Positions 18,801 to 27,635 of a stretch of DNA of 64,000 nucleotides are shown piece by piece. The notes under the pieces were generated by a model. That model saw only the letters and a list, made by a program, of their open reading frames with translations, did no database searches and was not told the origin of the DNA. The DNA is taken from positions 69,745 through 133,744 of the forward strand of contig JACPTG010000004.1 in assembly GCA_016192905.1 (NCBI GenBank). The letters run 5' to 3'. The stretch's first letter is position 1. The number at the start of each line of letters is the position of its first letter. The DNA comes from Candidatus Woesearchaeota archaeon. Its GTDB lineage: Archaea > Nanobdellota > Nanobdellia > Woesearchaeales > UBA10216. Both the position numbers and the translations under genes were made by a program.

Positions 18801-20717
18801 GCAAAGCTCGCCGGAGGGCCGGAAATCCCCTCATCAAGGGAAAGGCTTTACGCAGGCACAGCCATACTCCTCGACAAGGTCAGCGGAGTGACTGTAAAGA
18901 ACTGCGACATCTCACACTACAAGTGGGGAATAGAAGCCAAAGGCGGAGGCGAGAATACAATAAGGGACAACACGCTAAACTACAACTACGACGACACATG
19001 CACAGGGCAGGAAGTGGTTGTTGTGCTGGACAGAGACTATTTTAACAGCCAAGTTCCAGAAGCAGCGGAAAGCTATGGCTGCGGAAAGATTCCAAACTAT
19101 TTCCTCCAGCTAAAGCCCAAATGCACAGCTGAAGGCGAAAAGCCAGAGTACTGCAAAAAGCTCATCTATGCAACCCCTGGCAAGGATTCGCTAAGCCTCG
19201 GCACAGCCCTTCCAGGAATGCAGGGCGACAACCTGGAAATAGGCTACGGCAACAGCGGATTCCTCGGCACGCCAAGGGACGGCTACAAGTTTGAAATGCA
19301 GGATGGAGGAGGCATACGCCTTGACGGCTCAGTCAGGAACAGGATATTCGGCAACAAAATGCAGCACAACTCAAAAGGCATGCTCATGCTGAACTCAAAC
19401 GGAAACATCATTGCAAACAACGACATGGACTGGAATACAATTGCAGGCATACACATGGTAAGCTCAAAGGAAAACACCATCTCATACAACGAGCTCAGCC
19501 ACATCAGGCGCTATGCAGGCCCGGACACCTGGGCCTATGCCCTTGCAGGCGCAGACTCATCAGGCATACTGGCAGAGGACGGCTCAGACATGAACAGGAT
19601 AATGTACAACAACATGGATTACGACGGCGATGGCCTGTTCTTCAGGAACTGGTGCAGGGTGGATGCCAGCGACAGCAACCTCGTCCAGGGAAACAAAGCC
19701 CGATATCCTGTAACAAACGGAATCGAGGCAGGCTTCAGCTGGAACAACGTATACAGGGATAACCATGTAGTGGGAGGAATAGCAGGGATATGGGTAGGAT
19801 TTGAAGTGAACGACCAGATAGTCAACAACTACATCGGAAAGCAGTGGATTTACGGAGGACTTACAGACAGGTTCAGAGGCGACGCAATCTCAGCAGAGTT
19901 CGTAAACGCAAAGGGCTGCGGATTCTACACCAAGGAATGCTCGCCTGACGCAGCCAAGTTCCTCATCCAGGGAAACACCATAGAAAGCCCAAACACAGAC
20001 GGAATAAGCGTAGGCTTCTACAGCGACGACGCATTCGACCTCTCAACCGAAAGGTACATAAAACACGATAATCCAAACGATGACCAGGGCTACTGGGCTG
20101 ACTTCGGAGGGTATTTCGAGCTTGAGGGAAACCAGCTCGTCCTGACAGCAGACCCGCTGGAATCAAAAGACCCGCTGGTCAAAGGCGAGCCAGACCTCGT
20201 CCGCGGGAACCCGAATGAGATGCTTGAGCCACGAAGCAAAAGGCTGGTTGTAGACCTATGCAGGGCCGCAAGATATGAAGATGGCCGCAAGGGGGAACTG
20301 GAAAAGTACAACAAGAAATACGGATACGCCTTCCACGTGGGAGACTACCAGGCGCCGCCACCAGACACTGTAAAGGTGGACATCAACCGCAACACAATAA
20401 CCGGCGCAGGAAGGTCAGGAATAAGGCTCGGCAAAGTTGCAGAGTCAGCGGTTGTCAACAACGAGTTCTCCAACAACGGCCTCAAGTACCCAGACCAAGG
20501 AGGAGACATAGTGACAATAGTGGCCAGCGTAAACAATGACATAACAGCCAATACATTCTGCAAGCCAGGAAAGTGCGAAAATTACTATATAAGAAACGCG
20601 CAGAAGCATGACATTTCAGTGAAAAAGCCAGTCTTCCCAGAACCCATCTCCATAGCCTACACCAAGGTGTACGACAAGTCAAAAGACCCCAACCTGGGCA
20701 AGGTAGAGCTTGCCTGA
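15855..20717 (+). CDS. Giant surface protein: pilin-like N-terminus, three Cys-rich repeats, parallel beta-helix (NosD/PbH1-like)
   Basis: MQKRGQIALFLITGVLLLLALGILF; repeated EGRYC.WCA motif; right-handed beta-helix-like repeats (NTIRDN, NRIFGNKMQHNSKGMLMLNSNGNIIANNDM). Confidence 0.85.
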   Translation: MQKRGQIALFLITGVLLLLALGILFSLHRPAPEVMPAVVSFDSVVTSTKAYVSSCLDNGLKEAVGLNGIGVEKTQLVKSDLESGVLRCVQEFSGPQQGYKVEFGSPNTQLEYSSSQISANLNLPVRVSGDEKEASFSEFSDSYKLAENARIPVDSNCRSTEDAALSIENEAALSIKKGTELRNCNPSSGFVDLSMRKVPTNFNHLSNHNMVGSKVYRIEPAGITFSSPASFELPLNELAGYRPSKIKAAVYNEKAKLWEPVKTFVDYKRGLIVGELPHLSYVSFQDSFLKEDAIVRTGWIYRYPAEGDLISACSSRLSPNQRSCATATFKFTIKPSSLIARNGENLIYGIEPTLTEGARITGVRLNGEAAEIDNGELKSSNYAGGLNTLEFELQNNGEGCCGLSLKFSASGMSEDFLDYYDYHLYNEYTVEKLVQPSEASPGSQPDAITASAVYTPRTTIQQRINTLMCPDYPLLENCMSLKQLSTSSNAAYSEVMWLVERRGGNYGDPGYKGDSIYLDELEGYANAKSTPAQAYSQTVDVEQAPSPEAQAAGCTPYTCRAEGRYCDWCAIKGKGYGPEAEWFRATDCSKQYGGDESATCECGDGRHICKKQGEEDKTIKYDECTGASPDRMVCSKFWPNTLIRCTNKDGYGAIAQICDSPCVEGTCSFTPQPTCKKADDIGKCRSEGRYCDWCANQGSEYQWTRTTDCAGQFSGDSNAVCNCNDEDTRIRPIRKLVTHACSLGDQTKKVKYDECNGASVGSVKCSSYWPDRLIRCRSPEGYGEVIQVCEGKCQKGGQGEPDLCPKPKPGCNSASDLGKCSEEGRYCSWCAKKDQGFEWATSTDCNQLLSKPGTSSCACDQKGHACTLAYETGGTGIVATEKKYASFSQCRGIDKGTSVCANDWSVECTNPGEALGIVREVCTSGCRAGSCIRRAAQNCVRPTRGMTITRDTVLCEGTYSLPSPRSAALIVKANGVTLDCNGAKLAGGPEIPSSRERLYAGTAILLDKVSGVTVKNCDISHYKWGIEAKGGGENTIRDNTLNYNYDDTCTGQEVVVVLDRDYFNSQVPEAAESYGCGKIPNYFLQLKPKCTAEGEKPEYCKKLIYATPGKDSLSLGTALPGMQGDNLEIGYGNSGFLGTPRDGYKFEMQDGGGIRLDGSVRNRIFGNKMQHNSKGMLMLNSNGNIIANNDMDWNTIAGIHMVSSKENTISYNELSHIRRYAGPDTWAYALAGADSSGILAEDGSDMNRIMYNNMDYDGDGLFFRNWCRVDASDSNLVQGNKARYPVTNGIEAGFSWNNVYRDNHVVGGIAGIWVGFEVNDQIVNNYIGKQWIYGGLTDRFRGDAISAEFVNAKGCGFYTKECSPDAAKFLIQGNTIESPNTDGISVGFYSDDAFDLSTERYIKHDNPNDDQGYWADFGGYFELEGNQLVLTADPLESKDPLVKGEPDLVRGNPNEMLEPRSKRLVVDLCRAARYEDGRKGELEKYNKKYGYAFHVGDYQAPPPDTVKVDINRNTITGAGRSGIRLGKVAESAVVNNEFSNNGLKYPDQGGDIVTIVASVNNDITANTFCKPGKCENYYIRNAQKHDISVKKPVFPEPISIAYTKVYDKSKDPNLGKVELA
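17511..18650 (+). repeat. Three tandem Cys-rich protein-level repeats (about 110-130 aa each)
   Basis: Copies at about 17511-17865, 17872-18275 and 18283-18650 share C...(E)GRYC.WCA...TDC...C.C...C...K(Y)..(C)...C...W......C......G......C...C..G.C. Confidence 0.85.
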
Positions 20718-20766
20718 AGGCTGTGTAAACATTTAAATAGCCCTTTCCCACAAAAAAAGAGCGAAC

Positions 20767-23700
20767 ATGCTTAAAAAAGGGCAGGTATCGGCATTCATAA
20801 TAGCAGGAATACTAATCCTTGTTGTAGTCGGCCTTTTCTCCATCAACCGGACAGAGCTTTCAAAAATTCCCAGACAGCCAGGACAAGCACAAACGCCGCA
20901 GATACAGCTTGAACAGGAAGCATTAAGCCTACAGTCATACATGAGCTCGTGCCTTCAGGAGGCATTAAGGGAAGCGCAAGGGATAGGGGTTAATGAAAGA
21001 GACAGGTACGCTGCAGAGAAGCTGATTGAGCAGGAGGCACGGGAATGCTCAGACTTCACAGCCTATGAGGCACGCGGAGTTACCGTAGAAAAAGGCGAAC
21101 CTGCTGCGAAAATCACACAGTCTGAAGACGTCCTGTCCGCAAGCGTAAATTACCCGCTAACCGTAAAAACAAGCGAGTCAGAGCTTTCCTTCAGCAGCTT
21201 CAACGCATACGTAAAGAGGAAAGCCGGATTCAGCCTTGACTCGCCAGGCCCCTTTGTCTTTCCAGACAGCCTTGCGGAGTTCTCCCTGCCTGACGGCCTT
21301 TCAGCCACCATGCCAGACGGCAAGCGCGAAATCACGGTTCAGATAAAGGAAGAAGACCTTGCAAATCCAGAAAACAGTGTCCTGGTGCTAAGCACAGTCT
21401 ACGACCTAAAGCCTGACGGGGCAAAATTTGACCCCCCGCTGCTGCTGACAATAAAGCTTCCAGCAAGGTTCACCCCGGAGCAGGCAGCGAAGTTCAAGGC
21501 CGTATACTGGGATAAGTCAAAGAATTCATGGGAGCAGTTCCAAAGGACATACTATGATGCCGAAAAGCACGCGGTAATCGCAGAAGTCACGCATTTCACA
21601 CACGTCGGAATCTCGGGCGACCCTGAATGCACGCAATTCCCACCCCTGCTCAAAGGGTTCACCAATGACTTTGGCAAAGTGTACGCTGACCCGAACAATC
21701 CGCTTGACTCCCTGCTTATTTCAAACTGCTGCACGCTCTCATGCTACCACATAGCGCCCTACGACCCCAACGAGCCTGGAAAAGGCAGGCGCGTGTACGG
21801 AGACCTCATATTCCGGGACAACTCAGACGTCATGTGCGAAGCGAGCGTCTGCGTCAACAACAACAACTACATAGGCATATACACTGGCCGCGAGAAGAGG
21901 GGCAACGACTACATATCAACAGACAACTCCAAATGCAAGGACCTCACCAACAGGCCGGTAAACCCTGAAGGAAGAGAAGCCCTGCTGAAGGGATGCGGAG
22001 CATCCCAAACAAGCAACGGGCAGCCTCCACCAGCAGCCCCCCCTGCCCCAACCCCCCAACCAGGAGGCCAGCAGTGCAAAGCAGACACTGACCTCGGCAA
22101 CTGCATCGAAAACGGAAGATACTGCTATTCCTGCGCAAAGAAAGAGTCCAAATTCGAATTTACCTTTACAGCCGACTGCAACAACCAGTACTCTGACCAG
22201 GACTCAGCCTGCTCATGCGACGGGAAAAAGCAGATTTGCAAGAAAGCCGGCCAGCCTGACAAGCCAGTCAAATACACCGAGTGCGCAAACGCAGCCGGCC
22301 AGCTAAAGTGCTCAGCCTTCTGGAAGAACAAGGTGCTGAAATGCGCAGCCGACGGCTTTGGCCAAGTCGTGGAGGAATGCGCAGGAAACTGCCAGAATGG
22401 ACAGTGTGCAGCCCCTGCAAACAGGTGCGAGGGGAAGGCCGAACCGTATTACTGCGACAAGCCAGACGCAGGCCAGGAATGGTACCGCTGCCAGGAAGGG
22501 AAGGAACTCGCCAAGAGCGCCTGCAACGAAAACCAAGCCTGCGTCATAAAAAAAGACAGCAAAGGGCTAATCACACTGCCGCCCTGCGAGTCCAGGTGCC
22601 CAGCAGGATGGAAGTTTACAGGAACTTATGGCACTGACAATTCAAAGTGGAGCCAGGATGGGGACCCCTGGCTGAAATACTGCGATGGAAACAAGCAGTT
22701 TTATTTTAACTCCATAGCAAAAGGGGCAAGGTGCGAAAAGCCAGTGAACAACTGCAAGGCAAGCGGGACTTTGAAGAACTATCCTGAATGCTCAGCCGCC
22801 TTTAGGGCAGACCAAGTATGCGCCAAGGATGCGGCGAGCATACTTGTCTGCACAGGTAAGGGTGAGGAAGGCATTATAATTAAGAAATGCGCACAGGATA
22901 CTATTTGCACACTCGGTTTTAGCGGCGCGAACTGCGACCCATGCCCATCACCCCCCTCTGGAGAAAAAGACTTTACCGAATGCAAGGACAACTACAATAA
23001 CCGCGGTCTTATTGAAAACTACTGCGGCTCAGGATGCAACCACGACTTTATAATTGAATGCAGCCCTCCATGCTCAGACCCCAAAAGAATCCCCTGCTTA
23101 CAAAACCCGGGTGTAAGACAGAAAAAGCCCTGCGAGCACGGATGTGTAATGGTGAAATCCACCCAAGGCGCCGAGGAGGCCCAATGCGCAGCATCGCCAA
23201 GCCAGCCCACTCCCCCTGGACCAGGAGCAGCCCCACCGGGAACGCAACCGCCTGGAACTGTGCCGCCACCCCCTGCCGCCCTTGCAGAGTGCAACGGCAA
23301 GTCAGCCAATGACAAGGTATGCGGCCAAGGGAACAACGCTAACTATGTTATTACCTGCTCATCCAACGGGGCAGGCGCTAAAGAGCAAAATGCGTGCGCA
23401 AACGGCTGCCAAAGCGATGCCAACGGGCTGAACGCCCAGTGCAAGGCTGGGCCTCCTACAGTGGCACAGCAATACACCAGTACAGGCAATGACTGTCCCT
23501 TTAAAGGCGAGATTTATTTCTGCGGAGCAGATTCGAGGCTTAGTACATTTAGTGAGTTAAGCAACTATAAAGGCACTGATTCCTTTACAGATTTGTCAGG
23601 GAATGTACTCACTCTTCCCAAGTTTTCAGTGAGATGCAAGGGCAAGAAATGGGAAGCAAGAGAATGCAAAAACGGATGCGACGATTCCAAGGGCAATTGC

Positions 23701-24336
23701 CTAGGGTCTGAGGCGATATGCCCCAAGACTAAAAATGTCCAGTATATTCCAGATACTAACTATAATAGCTATTGTGCAGGCAAGAAATCAGGTTATGCGA
23801 ACTGCATAAAAAAGCCGGCGCCGTCTATATCGATTTATTGCGATGCGTATGGGAACGCGTGTGCTTCCCGCACCACGTGCACTTGCGCTGGAGATAATAC
23901 GTGCCATCAGAACAGCCCTCTCGTAACCTGTACGCCTGACGGCTCTGGCTGCTTTTACGATGCTTTTGGAACTCCTGACTGCTGTCCTAATGTGGGACTT
24001 GAATGCTCAAGAGTTGGACTAGTGGCAGGAGGAATCTGCTCCCCAAGAGACGAGGCTGCATTCGGTACAGAACCTAAGTTCAGGCATCTTGGAGAAACCT
24101 GCACTAATACTGAAAATTCAAGGCTTTTATGTGATTCAAAGGAAAACCTTGTTTGCCGTTATGGCCTTGTTCATGCTGGCCGAGGCACCTGCGTAAAGGC
24201 GGCAGGTCATGGCGAAAAATGCGGAGATCATTTGCGTCTACCACCACATATTGTAAGGTATCCGGACTGTAGCCCTGGTCTGGAATGCAGAGGAAGTGCT
24301 CTCGGAGGAACTTGCCAGATCTTAGGGACTATTTAG
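20767..24336 (+). CDS. Large Cys-rich surface protein with pilin-like N-terminus
   Basis: MLKKGQVSAFIIAGILILVVVGLFS; one copy (about 22075-22420) of the same Cys-rich domain as the upstream protein; Pro-rich linkers. Confidence 0.85.
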   Translation: MLKKGQVSAFIIAGILILVVVGLFSINRTELSKIPRQPGQAQTPQIQLEQEALSLQSYMSSCLQEALREAQGIGVNERDRYAAEKLIEQEARECSDFTAYEARGVTVEKGEPAAKITQSEDVLSASVNYPLTVKTSESELSFSSFNAYVKRKAGFSLDSPGPFVFPDSLAEFSLPDGLSATMPDGKREITVQIKEEDLANPENSVLVLSTVYDLKPDGAKFDPPLLLTIKLPARFTPEQAAKFKAVYWDKSKNSWEQFQRTYYDAEKHAVIAEVTHFTHVGISGDPECTQFPPLLKGFTNDFGKVYADPNNPLDSLLISNCCTLSCYHIAPYDPNEPGKGRRVYGDLIFRDNSDVMCEASVCVNNNNYIGIYTGREKRGNDYISTDNSKCKDLTNRPVNPEGREALLKGCGASQTSNGQPPPAAPPAPTPQPGGQQCKADTDLGNCIENGRYCYSCAKKESKFEFTFTADCNNQYSDQDSACSCDGKKQICKKAGQPDKPVKYTECANAAGQLKCSAFWKNKVLKCAADGFGQVVEECAGNCQNGQCAAPANRCEGKAEPYYCDKPDAGQEWYRCQEGKELAKSACNENQACVIKKDSKGLITLPPCESRCPAGWKFTGTYGTDNSKWSQDGDPWLKYCDGNKQFYFNSIAKGARCEKPVNNCKASGTLKNYPECSAAFRADQVCAKDAASILVCTGKGEEGIIIKKCAQDTICTLGFSGANCDPCPSPPSGEKDFTECKDNYNNRGLIENYCGSGCNHDFIIECSPPCSDPKRIPCLQNPGVRQKKPCEHGCVMVKSTQGAEEAQCAASPSQPTPPGPGAAPPGTQPPGTVPPPPAALAECNGKSANDKVCGQGNNANYVITCSSNGAGAKEQNACANGCQSDANGLNAQCKAGPPTVAQQYTSTGNDCPFKGEIYFCGADSRLSTFSELSNYKGTDSFTDLSGNVLTLPKFSVRCKGKKWEARECKNGCDDSKGNCLGSEAICPKTKNVQYIPDTNYNSYCAGKKSGYANCIKKPAPSISIYCDAYGNACASRTTCTCAGDNTCHQNSPLVTCTPDGSGCFYDAFGTPDCCPNVGLECSRVGLVAGGICSPRDEAAFGTEPKFRHLGETCTNTENSRLLCDSKENLVCRYGLVHAGRGTCVKAAGHGEKCGDHLRLPPHIVRYPDCSPGLECRGSALGGTCQILGTI

Positions 24337-24349
24337 ATTGGGCATAAGA

Positions 24350-24862
24350 TTATTCTTGGCCTTTGCTAACACCCAGCCCCTTATAGAACGCCTTCAAATC
24401 CTTCCCGTCCCTGAGCTCGTAAGGGTCCTCGGCGAAAGTTGCCATAACTACCTTAACCTTGTGCTTCCTGCACAGCCTGATGCTGCGCATTATGTTTTCC
24501 AACATGGCTGTCCTGCCTGCGCCTGACTGCAGGATTTCTGAGAAGGGGAAGCATACCGATACGCCAGCTGCTGCAAGCTCCTTGTATTCAGCGTGCTTGA
24601 GGGGCTGGGAGATGCCTATTACGATATTCGTCTTTTTGTTCCTGCGCTTATAGTCGTCAATCACTACCTGGCCGTCCCTGCTGCCCGCACTAATCAGCTT
24701 TACGCCTGTGTCCTTCTGGTGCTCGAAAATCCTTGCCTGGAGTTCTGCGCCCTTCTTATCAGGGTAATACAGGGCGAGGCTCTTCATACCGAGCCTTTCA
24801 GCCATTTTAATCAGCTCTGCCTCGTTTCCATTTGGCCTGACTATGTCCATAAACATCTGCAA
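24350..24862 (-). CDS. rnp3: RNase P protein component 3 (Rpp30)-like
   Basis: C-terminal RSIRLCRKHKVKVVMATFAEDPYELRDGKDLKAFYKGLGVS resembles the Rpp30 PHP-like fold. Confidence 0.72.
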   Translation of the reverse strand: MQMFMDIVRPNGNEAELIKMAERLGMKSLALYYPDKKGAELQARIFEHQKDTGVKLISAGSRDGQVVIDDYKRRNKKTNIVIGISQPLKHAEYKELAAAGVSVCFPFSEILQSGAGRTAMLENIMRSIRLCRKHKVKVVMATFAEDPYELRDGKDLKAFYKGLGVSKGQE

Positions 24863-24863
24863 C

Positions 24864-25343
24864 TCATGAAAATATTTTAATTTTGAAATATCTGCGGTAA
24901 TACCCCCTGTCCCTGGTTATCAAAGCGTTTGCATTGTTTTGTGCATGGGCGCCAATCAGAAAGTCGGTTATTATGTGATTTCTCCAACGCATTTCCTGGC
25001 CGCAAGCACTGCATTTTAACAAGGTTGCCGCCCCACATTTTGGACAAGCCATTTTCCTATGAGTGCTGAAACTGCTCCACCTGTCAGCTGAAAGTACCAG
25101 ATCGTTTTTTCCCAGTTCTGAAACCTGAACGCCCATGCCTTCCAAAAATGCATCAAGGTCTTCTGCGGGTTTTTTAGAGCTAAGTCTGAAAAAGGCGGAC
25201 AACAGCTCAGTGTAAACCAAGGGGGAAATTATAAGCGCGCCAAGGGCGCTTTGCCTCTCCAGCAGCTGGCTGCTTTTCTGAAAGAATTCCTCATCCCTAA
25301 AAAGTATGTCTAGGAGTATGTTTGTGTCAATCGCTGTTATCAT
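24864..25343 (-). CDS. PIN-domain protein with inserted zinc ribbon (VapC-like)
   Basis: ITAIDTNILLDIL, VYTELL, ITDFLIGAHA, ITRDRGYY PIN motifs; CPKCG...CSACG insertion. Confidence 0.8.
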   Translation of the reverse strand: MITAIDTNILLDILFRDEEFFQKSSQLLERQSALGALIISPLVYTELLSAFFRLSSKKPAEDLDAFLEGMGVQVSELGKNDLVLSADRWSSFSTHRKMACPKCGAATLLKCSACGQEMRWRNHIITDFLIGAHAQNNANALITRDRGYYRRYFKIKIFS

Positions 25344-25552
25344 CTAAGCTCCTTCATCATAGCCTCTGTCCTGTGTTTGCCAAGGTAGCCCGCCCATTTT
25401 TCAATCTCCAGCCTGGGTTTTTTCCGGATAACCGCATTTCCATCCCCTATTTCAAAGTCAATTTCGTCCCCAGCCCTTAATCCGAGTACGCCCCTAATGC
25501 GCTTCGGAATTGTAACCTGGCCTTTGCTCGTCAAGCTAGTCATACTATGCAA
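25340..25552 (-). CDS. AbrB/SpoVT-type antitoxin
   Basis: SLTSKGQVTIPKRIRGVLGLRAGDEIDFEIGDGNAVIRK. Confidence 0.88.
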   Translation of the reverse strand: MHSMTSLTSKGQVTIPKRIRGVLGLRAGDEIDFEIGDGNAVIRKKPRLEIEKWAGYLGKHRTEAMMKELR

Positions 25553-25565
25553 GTATTACGTATTA

Positions 25566-26456
25566 CTATTTAAATATTACTATTCTTGCAATATTACACG
25601 CATTACACGTTTCCCTGCTGCTTGGCTCGCCGCACTCAGCGCAGTAGAGAAGCGGGCTTTCCACAGGCATCTGCTTAAGAAGAGGCGAAAGCTTGAGGAA
25701 AGAATGCACTATTGAAGCCTTGGTACCCGGCGACTTTGACTCGGCATCATTCAGGAAGTCGCGGATCATTGCCCTGAACGACTTGGGGGCGTTCGGGCAC
25801 TCTGAATACTTAATGCTAAAGCCCTGCAGGAAAGAATAGGTAGCTACTTCCTTTTCAGTGCAGAAATACAGGGGCTTGACTCTTGGCGTGAACCTGTTAT
25901 CGGTTAGAACTCCTGTGCTCGGGCCCAGCCTCGCCATAAGGTGAATGTTGCTCTTCATCATATTCATCATTACAGACTGGGCCTCATCATCCAGATTATG
26001 GCCTGTGGCCAGCTTATCATAGCCCCTGGCTGCCTTGTTGAGAAGGTACCTTCTTAATATGCCGCATGGCATGCAAGGAATCTTATAGTTGCTTCTGCTC
26101 ATCAGCTCGTCCAGGGTGAATCCAAACTGTTCCTGGTAAGAGGCAATCTTAAGCTTTATGCCGTGGCTCGTGCAGAATTCCCTGAGGCCTGCCAGTGTTC
26201 CTTCCCTATAGCCTTGGATTCCCTCATCTATGGCTAGGGCCTCCACATCATAGCCCAGCTTTTGAAGGATGTAAAGAAGCGATGTGCTGTCCTTGCCACC
26301 GCTTGCAGCTACAGATATCCTGTCTTTTCGGTCAAGAAGCTGGAACTGCCTTATTGCATTGGCGACTTTACTTTCAAACAACTCAAGAAAATGGCTCTTG
26401 CAATAAGGATTGTCTGTTTCCACTCCTGCTTTTCTGCTGCACTTCCGGCACTGCAT
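25566..26456 (-). CDS. TtuA/NcsA-family tRNA 2-thiolation protein
   Basis: N-terminal Cys pairs, SGGKDSTSLLY PP-loop, PCMPCGILRRYLLN, C-terminal CAECGEPSSRETCNAC. Confidence 0.88.
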   Translation of the reverse strand: MQCRKCSRKAGVETDNPYCKSHFLELFESKVANAIRQFQLLDRKDRISVAASGGKDSTSLLYILQKLGYDVEALAIDEGIQGYREGTLAGLREFCTSHGIKLKIASYQEQFGFTLDELMSRSNYKIPCMPCGILRRYLLNKAARGYDKLATGHNLDDEAQSVMMNMMKSNIHLMARLGPSTGVLTDNRFTPRVKPLYFCTEKEVATYSFLQGFSIKYSECPNAPKSFRAMIRDFLNDAESKSPGTKASIVHSFLKLSPLLKQMPVESPLLYCAECGEPSSRETCNACNIARIVIFK

Positions 26457-26522
26457 CTGCCATGGATGTCAAGAATCGTTTTAATATGTTTGTTTAAGCC
26501 AAATAGCTAAAGAAAGAATAAT

Positions 26523-27320
26523 CTACTTTCCAATCTTCCTTGTGTAAGAGGCAAACATCTTCTCGAAAGATGACGCAAGGAATGGGGAGGTTACGCTGAT
26601 TGCCGAATCGTACAACGGGTTCACCTCTGCATCATCAAAAATCATGAACATTACATTGGAAGAGTCCACAACGCAGAACCTGGCAGCCCCAGGGCAGTCA
26701 AAGACTTCAGCCACAGACCTCAGATCTGAAGCAGCCCTGGCAGACTCCTGACCAGCTATTGGAGCTGCAATCCTTACCTTAACGCCCCTGTCCTTGGCCT
26801 TCTTCAGAAGCTTCATGAACGAGTCCTTTTTCCTGACAATGCCCGCCTGGCTGGTCATAATGTTAATTGACTTGCCTGAATTCCTTATCAGCCCTTCAAG
26901 GTGGTTGTAAATCGCCTTCCTGCCCTTAATGCTAGTCGCAAGCTCAAAAGGCTCAACAACATCTATACCGTTCTTGTAAAGCATATTCAGCTCAGCAAGC
27001 AGGTCAGTCTTCCTAAGCTTGTCAAGAGAGCCCCTCTTCTCATCAGCCTCTTCAGCAATGCGCTTCTTAACCCTGTCAAGGACAGCATCAGGGGAAACGG
27101 CAATGTACTTTATGGGCTTGCCAACCTTCAGCATGATAAAGCCCTTGCGCTCAAGGCTCTCAAGAACATCATACGCCCTTGACCTTGGTACATTAGCCAT
27201 GTCAGAAAGCTCACCTGCAGTTGCAGCGCCCTTGGCCAACAGCGCAGTCCAAAGCCTAGACTCATAGCTGTTAAGCCCGAAGTGCCTTACCTGCTCCAAA
27301 ATCTCCTTCTGAACAAGCAT
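26523..27320 (-). CDS. TrmB-family transcriptional regulator
   Basis: N-terminal wHTH (GLNSYESRLWTALLAKGAATAGELSDMANVPRSRAYDVLESLERKGFI) plus PLD-like C-terminal domain. Confidence 0.85.
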   Translation of the reverse strand: MLVQKEILEQVRHFGLNSYESRLWTALLAKGAATAGELSDMANVPRSRAYDVLESLERKGFIMLKVGKPIKYIAVSPDAVLDRVKKRIAEEADEKRGSLDKLRKTDLLAELNMLYKNGIDVVEPFELATSIKGRKAIYNHLEGLIRNSGKSINIMTSQAGIVRKKDSFMKLLKKAKDRGVKVRIAAPIAGQESARAASDLRSVAEVFDCPGAARFCVVDSSNVMFMIFDDAEVNPLYDSAISVTSPFLASSFEKMFASYTRKIGK

Positions 27321-27412
27321 GGCAGTGGGATAAAAGGGCATTATAAAAAGGTTTTGCTTGTTTTACCACTCAGCGATAGTATATAGATAGTTGACTGTGT
27401 ACCTCCAAACAG

Positions 27413-27590
27413 CCCTCTGACCCCTTGGTTTCTTATGGAGGGTTGTGTTTGTGTGTTCAATTGATAGAAAGTCAGTAGGAAACGCTTCTCTGTTTTCAAC
27501 CAACAGTTCTTTTCTATATTGTAAATAATATTGAATAATTTTTTATAACATAACAATAAACACTTCCACAGGAAACCAGGGTGTGGGGGT
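27413..27590. promoter_or_regulatory. oriC: Predicted replication origin: inverted ORB-like elements flanking an AT-rich segment
   Basis: Minus strand CCTCCATAAGAAACCAAGGGG (27421-27441) and plus strand CTTCCACAGGAAACCAGGGTGTGGGGG (27563-27589), AT-rich DNA between, immediately upstream of orc1/cdc6. Confidence 0.75.
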
Positions 27591-27635
27591 TTAGAAGGGA
27601 ATTAAGACTTTTAAAGATGGTGCGGGTGAGGGTGC

